A stretch of DNA of 64,000 nucleotides from Prostheceraeus crozeri. Lineage: Eukaryota; Platyhelminthes; Polycladida; Euryleptidae. Shown one piece after another: positions 1 through 14,167 of this stretch. Under the pieces are notes generated by a model that did no database searches, had not been told where the DNA came from, and worked only from the letters and a program-made list of their open reading frames with translations. How positions within the stretch are numbered: position 1 is the stretch's first letter; each line of letters starts with the position of its first letter. The translations under genes were made by a program, and so were the position numbers. The DNA lies in assembly GCA_907163375.1 (NCBI GenBank), contig CAJQUW010005784.1, forward strand, positions 496,001 through 560,000, in the 5' to 3' direction.

Positions 1-1
1 T

Positions 2-3000
2 GACTGCTTCAGTAAATTCATTTTAAATACTACTGAATTTGGCAGAAATACTTCCTATTTACTGGAGCGATTTCTTGCAGTCACATTAAGAGCTTTTCAG
101 ATGGACGATGAAACATTTGAAGAGAATATGATAGATTCATCAAGAATGCAACAGATTATTTTCGGAAAGGATTTTATTGATCACATTGACTGTTTCATGA
201 TCAATTGTAAAAAAGGAAGCCTTATGTCGATGGAGGATGCACTGATGGAGTTAGGAGATCTGAAAAAAGACATCCTTGCTTGTGTGAAAGATTGGTTTGA
301 TCATTCAGAAAAGACTGTTGGTTATCGATCTCAACTGTTCATGACTTTAAAACCTGTTACAGCAGGTGTATCATGGTTGGTTGCAAGCCTTCACTTTGCT
401 ATTGACAGTGTTATTGCATACTGTAATGAGCCTATGAATAAATTGAGGAATTTGGAGGAAAAGTTTGAGTACGCTCGAATTAAAATCAAGCCTTGGTTGA
501 CATCAACTTCTTCCACTCATATAACTTCACTGGAAGAACTGGAGGAAATTTCATCATTGATGGAAAGTTGCGCTGAATTGGTAACCGCTGTGAGACCAAA
601 CAAATCCCTGTATATGGAAATATATCATGAAACTCTGTTTCTCTCAAGACTTCTTATCTTCGAATATTCGAAGCGACTGTCTCGTGGCATGCCTATTAAT
701 AATGAAATCAGCAGCCGTGCTCTGAAACTCAGCGACATGAAAAGTTTACCTGTGGGGGATGCCGCTATTGAGATGATGTGGGAAAAACTTAAACTTGAAT
801 CAAACTGTTTGGCAAATGTGTCTAAAACCCCCTTTTCTAGTAATCGTTTGGATAACTCAATTTCCCCCTGTGCATTGATAGAACAAACGAGAAACGTTAG
901 CTTCCTGTTCGAATCTACTAACACTGACACATCAAAGTGTGCGACAACAACTACTTATTTACGCGAAGATATTTGTCGTGAAGTGATACGCATTAGTGCG
1001 TTATGTGGGCGCTTGAATCATCTCACCGGCCTTATACTTCAAGCTTTTCTGGACTATCAACATCAATTATCAAAATCGGAGTACATGGCTTTGAAAGATG
1101 TGGTAGATCTTGTATCTCTTTTGCTGAACATTCCTGTTTGCGATCAATCTCTAGACAATGAAATTGTATTTTTATCTACCTTGTCAACAAGCTTAGCAGA
1201 ATTATCTCGAAAGCCAGATGACAAACTTGGCTATTTCTGTTGTCGACTTCTCGATAGTCGCACGAATATTTTGTCAGCGTTCAAACATCGACGGAATTTG
1301 AACGTTAGGCTTGAAGAAATAGGGAACCTATTGAAATCCCTTTCACTCAGTCTGGTTGCAGTTACTATGAAAAGTGAATTTCTTTCGATGATGAGTGCCA
1401 CCAGAGCCAAGGAAATAGATTCAATTGGCCACAAATTGATGTTAGCTGCGATAAATTCTCAGTTAAATCTACGAACAGATGACTTCAAGTTGAGTGGTTT
1501 AATCGCCGAATTCTGTTTTGGAGCGTTATTTGATATGATGGAAGTGGCATTAAGAGGTTATGAAGATAAAACATCTGAAAATTCGCCTGGAAGTCGTTAT
1601 GAAGACACTATTCTAACGACAGTACAGTGTATCAACGAAGTAGGACGACTTTTGGCTACACCTATTACTGAAGTTGAAAATAAATTGCTTGAAGGTGCAC
1701 GATGCTCTGAATTCCCTGCCATTACAAAGCTCCATTCTGCCTCCAATTTGATGGAAAATTGCATTATCTCATCATTGTCTTCGAAAGTAATGACGTCCAT
1801 CGATAAATTTGATGAGAAAGTGCAGACTGTTTATTCTTTTGTGGATGAAATAAAATCGACTGTTAATAAGTGGAGTGAGGGTTCAAACACGCTTCTGACC
1901 TTATACCGGAGAATTTTTTCAGAATATGAAGAAGATGAGTTAAATCTGTATGAAGAAGAGAAACAAAAAAATCATGTCAAGAATCAAAATGCTCTTAAAG
2001 TGTATGATCAATACAGCGATCAGTCAGCAGAAATAGTTGAAACGGCTAAACGGTCGGCCAAGATGCTTATCATGGTTCAAAAAAGAAAATCAGAGATGTC
2101 TCGTGATGATAAACAACAATTCTTGATTCTGTGTGAAAAATACGCTTCAGTCTGCAAACGGTTGCAAACGCCTCCCTTGCAACTCAATATCGGAGACGTG
2201 AAAGACTTGGTAACTTATTCGAAGACATCCATTGCTGTAATTTTGAATAAAATGAATGTTTCGAGAAAGATTATCAAAGCTGTAAAAAAGCTCGTTGGAA
2301 AAAAGAATTTTTCTCAATTTTCAGGATATTTTCAAGTCATTATCGAAGGAGTGCAACATGAAATTAGAACACGTAGTAAAACATTTCATTCTTTTAATTG
2401 GCTTGACTTTGACTTGTCATTTCAAGATGACTCGAAGTTCAAAATTGACAATCCGTCAAATACAATCAACTACGAAGTGTTCTTCGTCAAGGAAGGTGAA
2501 AATCCCTGTAGCCATAATCTCTATCAAGGTCAAATGGAGTTTCGTGTTTCTAATCAAGGACACAGTCTTTCTCAACAAATTTCAAATTCAGGCATTTCTC
2601 ATGGGGAAACGGAGAAATCGAAGAGTAACTCCATAGAATTTCAGTACTCAGTTATCCTCACGCCAACTTTAAATGCAGCAAAAATTGAAGACATTGGAAG
2701 AGAGGTGATCACGGATGAAGCAGCTTGTTTTCCCTCACCGTCAATACTTCATCTGATTAAAGATCTAGAATCCTCAATCAGAAAAATGGAAAGCATGCTC
2801 CCTATCTTGGTTAAAGGTAAGCCTATAAAACCCAGCGAGCTAAAAGTCGATGCTCAGTTGATTTCAGAATTGATTCCTCCAACTGAAATAAAAGAAATAC
2901 CTGTCAGGATATACCAAATTCTAAGTGAAGAAAATGTGTCTAAGTTGATTCAGCAATTTCACAACACTCCATATGATTCTGTGAAAAGCTGCATCACGAA

Positions 3001-6000
3001 GATCACTGAAAGCCTTGTAAATGTCGAACTTATTGAGGACATGGACGAAGCAATTGAGAACATGAAATTATTGATAGATAACTACAAATCGTTACGGATA
3101 TTTTCTGAGAATATTTTCAAATTTGCCGCGGACGTGGCAAGTCAAAATACCTTCTTCATAAACTGCGTTGAAACTGATTCTGATATTTTTTCAAGACATT
3201 TCTGGGCTTTTGGGCTTTTAAGATCCAAATCAATGAGGCAATTGGGAACACTGTATGTGCCTTATCAGAAAGAGGCATTTGACGAATTGCATATCATTCT
3301 TTTACGATTCAAGAAATTCAACAGTTTTATCAATGAAATTGTCACTGAAAATATTTCAAATGTTGCTGAAATGGTTGGAAATGCAGACATGTCAATTGCT
3401 CACTTAAAAGCATGGATTGCATTGTTTGAACAAGCGTCAAATGTATCACGAGTGGGATTTCCAAAGAATCTGTATGCGGTTATCGCCAAATTGAAGAAGA
3501 AAATCATCCAAAAATGTGATTTGGAACAACTATTCAAATCGTCAGCTTCGTATAAATTGAAGTCGATTCCATTCAACAGTCGCGAATCGCGTACAATCTT
3601 CACTAAGAGTGGGAGTGGCGAAGTTCAAATTACCGATGGACTATTGACGTGTACTCCTGACCACTTGAGAATCGGTCTGGGTGTTATTGTTCGTGATTGG
3701 CCCAGACAAACTCCTAGAAGACATCATGTTGTCATACACAGCAGAACAATCGAATGTAGCTACATCATAACGAAATCACGGCCAGATTCTCGCGTTAATG
3801 TTGAGGCAAATGTCAAAGGACTCTTGGATTCCAACAACCCCATGTTATGTAACTTCATTCCTGAGCTTGATGATGTTCCTGACGGATCTCACGAGGAAAT
3901 GTTTCAGATTTCTCTCAGTCACAGCTCTGAACCGATGATACAGACAAAAGTATGTATTTCTGTAAGCTTCCATGTCGAATCCTTCAACAAGTTTGTTTTC
4001 TTACCAGATATTTTCCACGACTGTAAAGATGAAGATATTCTTGGAATCATCGATTTCGGAGATTTGCGTTCTGATTCTGTTGATGAGAGAACTTTCCGAG
4101 TGTCAAATCCGTTGAGCATTCCCATACGGGTCAAATTCGTTCATCAGGCCTGGAATCTATCAATCAAAGAAAATTCGATGATTCTAGCAGCACACGAAAA
4201 TCGCATTCAGACGATTAAATTGACAGCTCTGTCAAATGATAAATGCATCCAGCAAACAATGCAAATATATATTTTATCCGACTTGTTTGTGAACATCGTT
4301 ATCAAGCACACTCCATGTGAAGCTAAAGGTGAGATTTTGTACAAAGGTCTTATTAAGGAAGATGATTTTGATATGCGTGTCGGTCCCAGTGTTCCTAAAG
4401 ATGTTTTCACAAGTGAAGACCTTGCGATCCGAAACACGGGGCAGATACCACTGTTACTCACAATTGACCATCAAAGCAATCACCAATTTACTATTGTTAC
4501 TCCAAAACGTGTTTCAAAAGGAGACAACGAAGTTATAATTCCAATACATATACAAAATAGTGAAGTGGGTAGAATCTTTAATAAAATAGTATTTAGTTTA
4601 CGCCTTGAAAATGGAAATGTTGTTAAAAAATGGTCAATTCGTATGTCATATCAAACATCTTGGCCATGTTTGATGATAGACCCTCAACGATGGTCTTTCG
4701 AACCATGGGAACTTAACAAGAAGGTAAACAGATCGTTAAAGTTAAAAAATGATTCACAATGTATTGACATTAAGATTGATAATATAGTCTCTGATCGGAA
4801 CGTCATACAATTTAGTCCCGATATCTGTTTTCCGATTACAATAGCGAAGAAAAGTGAAGAGGAATTGAAGTGCATAGTATTCCCTCCCCTGAAGGCTGAC
4901 TGGAAAGCAAATGTAAAATTTCAGACGAATGAACAGCAGCGTGAAAGAAATCACTCAATACAATGGGAAGTTCGAATTCCTGAGTTGATGATTAACAAAA
5001 CAGTGATAGATGTAGGAATTCTGGAAGGAAAGCCGCAGCATGAATTTGACTTTGATATTCAAAATGTAGGTCGCGCCGGCATCGGCTTCCAAATCATTGT
5101 TTCTAAACCTTCTAATAAATGCCTATCCATCAGTTTTGATTCTCGTGGCAAAAATCATATCTTGCAGGCATCTCAATCATTGAAGTTCAGAGGCAGCGTT
5201 TCCGTGATTGACAAACAAGAAAATGATATTGAAGAAGAGTCTTTCCGCATACTTCTGAAAGTGGAGACTGAGAACAATATCGCATGGCGTTCTCTCTCAA
5301 CGATCTGCGTCATTGGATTCATTAAATCGAACTATTCTGAATTCACGGAAATGAAAGTGAAAGATATGCGATATGTAAGTATTGAGCGAACCCATCTCAT
5401 GAATGCATTTTTAACTGCACATACCGATATAATCATGAAACTTTTACCATTCATACTTTCGGCGGCAATTACTGGAAACTCAAATGATGTAGATCTGCTG
5501 ATTCGATGCATTGAAACCAATGAAATGCCGAGCGATGTCTTGAAACTTGTCTCAAAACATTCTGGACTTGATCGATTATTTGATGTAGAAAAGATTTTTG
5601 AGATAGTTGATAGTAAAACGAAGACTTCGAAGCTTCTAATGGAAGTGACCGATAAAATCGCAGGAAAATCAGAAAATTTATGTTTAATCACAAGTTTGAC
5701 GAGATGCATGTTCGATAGAGCGAAAAACACAGTATCCAATGAATCACAAATGATGCAAATCGCTTTATACTATACATACAAACATGCCAGCGGCAAATTA
5801 AAGCAAACTGTCAATCGGTCTTTGCAATCTCTATTGGATTGCTTTGAAAGAAGCTATGTGTCATCAAAATCAACCGAGGTAACAAAAATGCTTACGTTCG
5901 CTTCATGCCTGCAATCAAAATATTTCAATGATGACATAGTGAGCTGTATGGGATCGATCCTGGAGAATATGATTTTGGGAATAATTAATGATAATGAAGT

Positions 6001-9000
6001 CACCATGTATTCGATAATGAAAACTATTCTGGATATCCGACGTGATAATAATCTTGATGTGAAAGATTTGACTGACTTAATGACTGATGTTCAACAAGAT
6101 GACCCGACTGACGTTGTATTATCACGATGTGAAAAATCTAGAAGTTTGTGTAACCCTGAGACAATCAGAAACTACGTTCGAGCACTCAACAATGAAAAAG
6201 GTGATCGTTATGAAACTAATCTGATTGATGAGATTCGTCAGCTAATATCAGATTTAGGTAATGAGATATTGTCGAAGGAGTTTGAGATGTCACATGATAT
6301 TGAACTGATTCGCGGATGTGCTGAGCGCATTTTAAACGTTTTCGAAATTCAAGATGATTTTGGTGAGAAATTGGCCTTAGCAGTCCTGAAGCTTTCGAAG
6401 AAAATTAAGATGAAAGGTTCACATGACATCTCAGTCGATGATCTGATCGAGTTTGTGTCTGTTGTAGATTATGGTGACAGCGATTCGGAAACAGAAGTAA
6501 TAAGAATGATAAGAAGTGTGAAACAAGGAGTGTATGAAAGTGAGACGATGATTGAAATGAATGAAGTACTGAAGATGTCGTGTGAAATAACGGGTTTTAA
6601 CTGTGACGACTCTCTTCAGTATGACCGTGTGTCAAATCTCGTCGAAAATCTGATTACATTGTGCACTGACGTGCTACAGAAAGGATGCTTTGATGATGAA
6701 ATCCTAAAGGGGTTCGCTCAAGAAACGTGTGCTGATTCTTATGATGCGAAATCTCTGGAGCAGGCTTTGTCGGTATCTGATAGCGTGTTGAAATTCGGTG
6801 AATGCGTTATAGCCGATGGAAATGTAGATCTATTCCAACTAGTAGCTGCGACAGAGGATATCCTGAAGTCAATCAGTTGCCTTCATTCCGATACATCGAA
6901 ATTTAAGGAAATTCTTTCAGACATACAATCCGTTGCTTTATCAACACCTTCAGAAGACTTTCGGTCTTTTTTAGCGTGTGCATCTAATTTAATGAAGCAT
7001 TTTCTATTAAAGGAATCAAAAATTAGCGGATTGAACTCAATGAAATGTCTGCTACAAAATCTTGAAAGCGTGTCAGAATTAATGTCTCGCACTTTCGCAA
7101 TGGCTGAAGTTATAATTGATATCGTCAACCCTACCCATTTGTCAAAACTCATCTTGCGATTTACTGAACAAGCATTTTCCTTAATCAATTTCACTACGAT
7201 AAAAGAATGTGAAATTATTAAAGTATCAGACAAATTACATCATGATTTAAAAAATTACTACGAAATTGTACTTGATATATCTATTATCAGAGATGTGCTC
7301 TACGGTTTATGCTCTTACATGTTGGATAGTGATCAAAGATATTTGCATGTTCTAAAGAGGCTGCATGAAACATTGTTTGAAGACATTAAATCGTCAGAAA
7401 TTGTTCAGTGCTTCGATATATTGGAAAGTATATTGGTTGGTTTCAATGAACCGCACAATGACAAGACATCGTCACAGACATTTTCTATAATAGAGCACTT
7501 TCTAAAAGACAATAACCATGATAACGCATGCAAAGAAATTCATATTCTGCATCAATTGTACAATTTCAAGGCGAAATTGGAAAATAGAGGAAAATTGAAT
7601 ATTAGAGAACTCATTCATTGCGCAATCTTCTTATCCAGTCAGTTTCCGACTGAAAAAAATGTCATTATTGAAATGGCTGAGATTTCACTGCAGCTTTATC
7701 GCATTGGCTTTCGTATCATTGAAGAGCGCGATCCTCAGGCTGCTTTCAGTGAAATAACAGAATTGTATGAGCGACTTGGTATTGCAAAGGAAACAATTGA
7801 CATAGTGACGATCATTCATGAAACGAAACATCTATTGAATACTACTCTGTCTGAAAGAAGTGTTTATAATGTTCAAATACTTGAAACTGCTCTATTCATT
7901 AGTAGAGTGCTCAACCTTGCTTACGATTTGAGACAAATGATGATAATTGCCAAATCAATTTCTAGAATGCACAGTTCCGAAATACTGTTCTGTAACTCAG
8001 CATGGAACATCTATGCCGATCTGATGAAAGAACTTTGTGAATTGCATTGCAAACACGATAAATCGCGGCGAGTTCGTATTATTGAAAATCTGTTCAGAAT
8101 GTTAGGAAAATTCACCACAGAGCAGGTCATAATAGACATTCGAGAAAGAATTCTTTCAGCTGTGCATTCGCTAAGTATACCAAGTTTGTCAAAATGCTCC
8201 TTCCTGAAAGCTGATTTGTACTTTTTACTTTGGGATTTTAGTGAAAATGTGTCGTCGAACAACGCACTGTTGGAACAAAGTCTAAACAACATGATTGAAG
8301 CTTTAGTGCATTCTTACAACAAATTTGTTGTGGAAGTCAATCCATTAAATTGTGCAATGAAACTCCATAAACTCACTGAAGCTGCCGCCGCTGGAACAAT
8401 AATCAGCTGCATTGAAGTCATCGAAGTGATGATTGATTTGACAGATAGCCATGCTTCCAAATTTTTGAGAGACATAGCGGAATGTTATGATTTGTGTATA
8501 CAACTTCAGACTCTCATTAAAGACATATGTCGACCATCATACAAAGCAAATCGCGAGCATGTGTGTATGGTCAATGATTTTGTCTATCGATTAATTTTGC
8601 TGATATCTAAGGAAATGATACCGGACGCAAAGAAATGTGAGTTAAAAGCTGCTTTGGCTTCATTGCTTACTGTTTTGAATTTAGAACCACATATTAAACC
8701 GTTGGGTGTTCTCGTTCTTTCCAAACTATGTGTTTCAAATAGACAAAATTGGACAGTCTGTTATGACAACCAGTCAACAAGTGAGAAAACAACTGGTATC
8801 AAGAACAGTTATTTTCGTAGGTCACCTGCCAGTGGCGTACACTTCGCCGGCAAATCGACTGAAAAAGAAGGCTCAATAAAGAGCGGTGAAAACATGACGA
8901 AGACTGTAGAAGATTATAATGATTTGGAAGATTTGCGAACTGATTCACATAAAAGTGAAAGTATTATTTCTCAGGACGACATAGACCGTGAAGAAAGTGA

Positions 9001-11059
9001 CGAAAATGAAGAAAATTCAAGTGACGAGGTAACTGGTCAGAGCGCTGAAATTGTAGAAAAAGTTAAAGAGCATCTTAACATTGCTTTTGATTTATCTCAG
9101 GAACTTGAAGAATACATCGGAAAACTGCAAAACCTCGATATCTATGACATGATAAAAGTCCTGAATGAAAGTTGCGAGATCATACATAAATTTGACCAAA
9201 TTCTAAATAGCATTTTTACTGTAAACCAGTGGAAAGATATTCTGTCTTCATTGTCAGATAACACGTTCGGAGATATCATTGAAAAATGCGTAATATTATA
9301 CAAAATACTGAAAGTGTGCAATAAAGAATGGAAGCACAAAAATCTTCAGGGCAGACTGGTGCGATTTTGTGATCATCTAGTAGAGAGAATAGTGACAGTC
9401 GTTGATCTGATTTTGGAATCGATGGGACCGGCTGGTGAGAATGTCCGAAAACAGTTCGTTGAAGATGGTGTTAAGATGAAATTCTCCTCTTACGCTGACG
9501 ATTATCATGTTGCTACAGTGCAACAGGATTTGTACCCGTTGAAATCTAAACGCGCGGACAAGGTTGATGTTTCAGCTGCTCTTTTTGGAATGAACTTATC
9601 AGGAAATATCACTGTATCACAGGCAGACCTAGGACAGCAGAGAAACCTCGAAAGATTTGACCCATCAACTGACTTTACTGATAGATTTGTTTCAAATGAA
9701 CTGAAAATGAAATCATTCAATAAACTAGAAACAGAGCAAGAACATTCAATTGACTTCAGTAATCTTCAAACAATTGCATCTGGTTTTCAAGACCGTGGGA
9801 ATGCTAAGTCCGTTAATGCCTCCAGTTCGCCGCGTGTCGCTTTAACAATGGGAGATATGCGCACGAATGGTACGGATAAAAATCTACCCGGAGAAGTCAA
9901 TTCTATGAAGAAGAAAGTTGAAATAAAACTAAACGAAAGTCAAAGAGAATTAATGCGCAGCAAATGTAAGGATCTACTTAATGATATGGCAAATAACGAG
10001 TTAATAAGCAACGTAGCCGGATATCATGACACTGAAACTTTGCCGCAGCAGGAACAAGAGAAGCTTAGATATCTACTCTTAGCTCGAATAACGAAAGGAC
10101 TTCAGTCTCGTGTTCTGAATATATTGAGATCCCGTAAGCGCGATGACGGTCAATTGCGACCTGAACCACTCGAACGTCAGCGATTTCGATTCGTGTTTTT
10201 AGTTGATAATTCCGGTAGTATGCATGGAGAGAAAATGACTTTGTCACTTAACATGCTTACAATATTCTTAGAAGCCCTTAAGCGTCTGGAATACGATTCT
10301 GCAGTCGTTCGTTTTGGAGGAGAAGAGACACAGGAGGTATTGAAATCATTCATAGATGAAATGACGAATGAGCGAGGACAGTTTATCATCGAGGCTTTCG
10401 ATGCATCAGAGAAGACTCTTGCCGCTGATGCCGTAAAGTATGTGGCTGAAACAGAGGGTCTTTATAAATCACCTGCACAACCACATGAACATCGCTTTAT
10501 TGTACTTATTACAGATGGTATATGGAGTCAAACTGATAGGGGATCCTATGCTTCATTTTTTGCGAAGGCGTGTGCGTGGCCATTGATCCTCACCACAAAT
10601 CCGAAAAGTAGTGAAGATCTACAATTCTACAGTATGAGTGTTCGACGAGCGAAAGAGATCCTTGATAACATAGCACCCAACAGTTGGTATGGAATGGAGC
10701 CTGATAAGGACTTAGGTGACCAAATTTCCGATGTTGCAAAAATAATCAATGAGCGTATTTTGTTATTCCTTGATAAGGAAGTAAAAAGCGAAGTTTACAA
10801 GTTCAGTGAATTGAAAATCACAAAGCTTCCTAATTCTCCAATCGGATCTCTAACGGAACTGCAGTACAAGAATTCGGCTACTATTGAATGGGGAACAAGT
10901 GTATCTGCGGCTGAGGTAGAATGTTCTACTGGAAATGAAAATAATTTAGAGCATCTTCTGTCATCATTTGCTGCTCAATGCAATGATCAAATTCAAGAAG
11001 CTATTCAGAAAGACTGCACTACTGGCATTTCAGAAGCTGTCATTAGTTCCTTCTCAAAA
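2..11059 (+). CDS. Giant exon of a very large vWA/MIDAS protein (5' end outside window)
   Basis: The frame is open from base 2, so the first Met in the window (base 101) is probably internal; the 33 codons before it read like ordinary coding sequence. Numbering from that Met, residues about 1-1170 and 1745-2940 are mainly helical and rich in Leu, Glu and Lys. About 1300-1740 hold three or four beta-rich Ig-like segments (starts near 1317, 1436, 1541, 1636) resembling ASH/MSP-fold domains. About 2950-2980 is an acidic linker. About 3360-3570 is a von Willebrand A domain with MIDAS residues D3369, S3371, S3373 and T3471-D-G. Acidic linker followed by MIDAS recalls the end of midasin, but no AAA+ motif lies in the window. 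The exon ends AAA|GTAAGT in phase 0. An uninterrupted exon of at least 11 kb is unusual. Function not recognised; a scaffold or complex-assembly role is only inference. Confidence 0.85.
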
Positions 11060-11136
11060 GTAAGTTATAATTCCTTCTATTCTATCTGTAATGCAACACA
11101 TGCGTGAATATCTATTGAAATAGGGTTTTGTATGAA

Positions 11137-11335
11137 CATACTTACTAATCGAGTTTTCATAATCCGTTGAAAATTGGAACAAAGCTGAATAACCGCTATT
11201 TCATCTTACATCAGGAATCACCATCAGGCCTAGCTTAGATCCCTCAACTTAAACTTCGTTGCATTTTTAATATGCAGCCACACCCATATTAAATTTGAGA
11301 TGCATAGTTGTCATAATAAGTGAATCTTCTCGGGA
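11137..11335 (+). repeat. Dispersed repeat R1, copy 1
   Basis: About 200 bp that aligns over its length, at roughly 65-70% by eye, with 58484-58676. Shared stretches include the CTGAATA-CCGC-ATTTCA block, ATCAGGAATCA, TCTCAACxT and the ATGCAGCC/TTGCAGCC block. Both copies lie within a few hundred bases downstream of a splice donor of the same gene. No coding potential seen; old interspersed repeat of unknown class. Confidence 0.55.
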
Positions 11336-11461
11336 ATTTATCAAATACATGCCATTAGTAATTCGAGCCAAATTAATTCATTTTTTATATCTGCAGACAT
11401 CATGAAGAATTTTGTGTCTTCGATATGCAAAATGATGCAAAATACATCATAAAGATAGAAC

Positions 11462-11685
11462 GAGAGCCAAAGCTGCAATGGATGTTGTTAACTATTATTT
11501 ATATTTGTTCTCTATAGTCACCCAATAATTCGGCAGTCACAGCCAGCTTCAGGGGAGCAAAGGTTTACCAGATGTTCGTATGAATTTCAAAATAAGTCTA
11601 TGGCATATTTGGCAACACAAGTAAGGATCATAGCACTGTAAAGGCGGTTCCCACCGCAGCCGCCAGCAGCCATGATAGCTCAATT
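11462..11685 (+). repeat. Left arm of a 224-bp inverted repeat around a PLE fragment
   Basis: Near-perfect reverse complement of 12563-12785. The arms run from GAGAGCCAAAGC inward to CCATGATAGCTCAAT. It lies 3' of the PLE endonuclease fragment on the minus strand, so it may be the element's own 3' terminal sequence, with an inverted copy at the 5' truncation. Confidence 0.85.
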
Positions 11686-12087
11686 TCCAGATCAGGTCAG
11701 CCAGCCATGCACTCTCCAGCAAACCACTAAGAATACACGGTGCGTCGGAAAAAAATTTGCCAAAACAATTGTCCATCAAATTTGAATTACGCATTTTGAT
11801 ATATGGATCATGTGAAGTGAAAAAATGCCTGATTTAAAATATTTCATCAGGGTCTTTTTTTGCCAGGCCTATTTAAATATCACATGATATTTCAGGTACG
11901 AAATGAGCTGATATCGTAAGTTCAAGTCACGATTACTTGCTGCAAATATGTTTTTCACTAAATTTCCAGAAGACAAATGTGAAAAGTGGTCAGCCAGAGA
12001 AACATAGCCAGCTAAAATGAAGAGGAATAAGCCACCAAAGCCGCCGGAAGCTACAATGGGGACCGCGCCCGATAGATGTTTTGAGTT

Positions 12088-12562
12088 TTAGAAAAATGGA
12101 CTTATCACAAAAAAAAGGAAGGATTGATAGTCTTCAGTTTCTTCCTTCGAGTTAATTGTAGGTCGGCGCTTCTGTATTGTCATTGACTCCTTCAGTCTCA
12201 AATTTGCGTTGTCCCTGTCACCTGTGATAATTGAAACTGAAATGCGTTGTTCTGCGTTGCATGTTTGGAGATGTTTGAAAATTGACGAGGTATTTTGCGT
12301 TAAATGTTCTTTAATTCTGGTATGAAGTGGTCGGATGGTACTCCCAATGTACACGTTGTTGAAATGTTGACATTTAACTTCATATGCAGCGTTCTCATTA
12401 TTGCATAATTCATTTTTTAAAATGCATGAGGACATATTGCAAGATTGTACAGGTTTTCTTTTTGATAGAGCGTTTCTTAGAGTGTATGTCTTATGAGGTA
12501 ATCGAATGTCAATTCCTTCTTTTTTGAAAATATGTTTAATTTTCCTATCAACACTGTCGGAG
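12088..12562 (-). mobile_element. Penelope-like element fragment A (GIY-YIG endonuclease end)
   Basis: The minus strand encodes the end of a Penelope-like protein: a linker (RLPHKTYTLRNAL) and then a GIY-YIG-type domain with Y-E-V-K-C, V-Y-I-G-S-T-x-R and H-x-x-R-I-K-E-H-L. PLE retroelements fuse a reverse transcriptase to this nuclease; here the RT part is absent and the fragment stops at the right inverted-repeat arm. It differs in sequence from the two other PLE groups in the window. 5'-truncated relic. Confidence 0.85.
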
Positions 12563-12785
12563 ATTGAGCTATCATGGCTGCTGGCGGCTGCGGTGGGAAC
12601 CGCCTTTACAGTGCTATGATCCTTACTTGTGTTGCCAAATATGCCATAGACTTATTTTGAAATTCATACGAACATCTGGTAAACCTTTGCTCCCCTGAAG
12701 CTGGCTGTGACTGCCGAATTATTGGGTGACTATAGAGAACAAATATAAATAATAGTTAACAACATCCATTGCAGCTTTGGCTCTC
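12563..12785 (-). repeat. Right arm of the 224-bp inverted repeat
   Basis: Reverse complement of 11462-11685, abutting the truncated 5' side of the PLE fragment. The two arms are nearly identical, so the duplication is fairly recent or maintained. Penelope-type elements are known for inverted terminal copies, which fits this layout. Confidence 0.85.
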
Positions 12786-14167
12786 CTTCTATCTTTGTAA
12801 TCAACTATGCTGCTAAAACGGAGCTTCATTCTACTGCAAAATGCATCATTTTTATCAATATTAGAAGCAGGGTTTCGTAGCCCAGGTCCAGCTATCATGG
12901 CTCCTGCTCCGACTCAAGACAAAAAATAAGCTATCCTACCCGAAACGCGAAAATGTTGGTTCGGGTAGGACAATTATGAAGTCGAGTCGTGTTAATTTTC
13001 GCTTTTATCATAAATCCAAAAAAGCCCGAACTTGTGTTTGTGAATATTTAGAAATCTCTCAGAATTTATACATTAGTTTCTTAGAAAGGTTGATGCAATT
13101 AATTATTCCTATATATAATGCAATGGTCTGGGCAATTGATTTGATCAATATTTTCGCCTTTTTGCATTGTTCCGATGAAGGGAATTGTCCTGATAACAAG
13201 GGGAATTATTATTTTTTGCTTGTATATTCACTTTTAGACTTGTTATTATGTCGCTTTTTAACGAAGCTGTTTCATACATCGATATGATAAAACTGCTTTC
13301 ACACGACTTCGCAAGGTGCGCTATGATTTAACTATGATTAAAAAAATTATTTAACTATGATTTAATAAAAAATATCAAACTATTATCATATAAACTTGAG
13401 TTATCGACGACTGAGGACTTTCTGGGATAGGTGATGACAGCAGCGTCAAGAGATGTTTGGAGTGAAAGGTGAAAGCTGGTGAACTGAACGGCAAAATCTT
13501 TAGAAGCGCTTTACTTGCTTCAATAATCCATGTATTTTCACGTTTCGGCACCTATCAATTGGATATTGTTACGATCCCGTTTCCAGAGATTCGTAGCAGA
13601 AAAGGAATTGGCTTCTCAAGACGCTCTATTAATGAACTGAACAGGCAAGGTGGCCCTTAGGAGGACCGATGAAACGTTCACGGAGAGTCAGTGGTTTGCA
13701 GTCAGGAACGAGAGTAGGAGTCAAGTACCTGCACCACCAATGATCACCATCTTCTCTAGGGTCAATGAAGTCAGGATTGGCGGGTGAGTCAGGAGCAGCC
13801 CGCGTCCGTTCTCTGCGGACGGAACCGGAAGGAAGGGATCGCTTGGTGAGGCAAAGAAAAAGGCCATAGCGCGCTTACATGGCATCACCTCATCTTCGCG
13901 GTGATGGCCAGCACGCGAGTACAGGGTAGCTGTTCATACATGTTTGGATGTAGGACATGCGTGCCTCATTGAAGTGACGCCATTGTCGTAATTGACGACT
14001 CTCACGCGATCAATGGATCCACGGAAAGAGGGAGAGAGAAGCCTCAGGCGAGAGCGACGGGGGGGGGAGAGAGAGAGCAGCGGAGAGCATGTCCATATCC
14101 GTCACAATGCATAAGAAGTTCCCACACCAGTGTTACAAAGGAGCAAGCATTATATCTTATACTGCTG
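12786..14167. other. Gene-free stretch between PLE-A and the piggyBac-like element
   Basis: No convincing coding sequence. It contains a short hairpin (12934-12944 with 12960-12970, stem TCCTACCCGAA, 15-nt loop), a GC-richer block at about 13600-14020 unlike its surroundings, and a GA/G-rich tract at about 14030-14095. The GC-richer block could be part of an unrecognised element. Confidence 0.5.

Noticed and set aside
2295-2636. 113-aa frame inside the giant exon
   Set aside because: Alternative-frame shadow of the long open frame, with no sign of its own.
13560-14020. GC-richer block starting near TGTTACGATCCC as a possible LTR
   Set aside because: No matching second copy, primer-binding site or target duplication found in the window.
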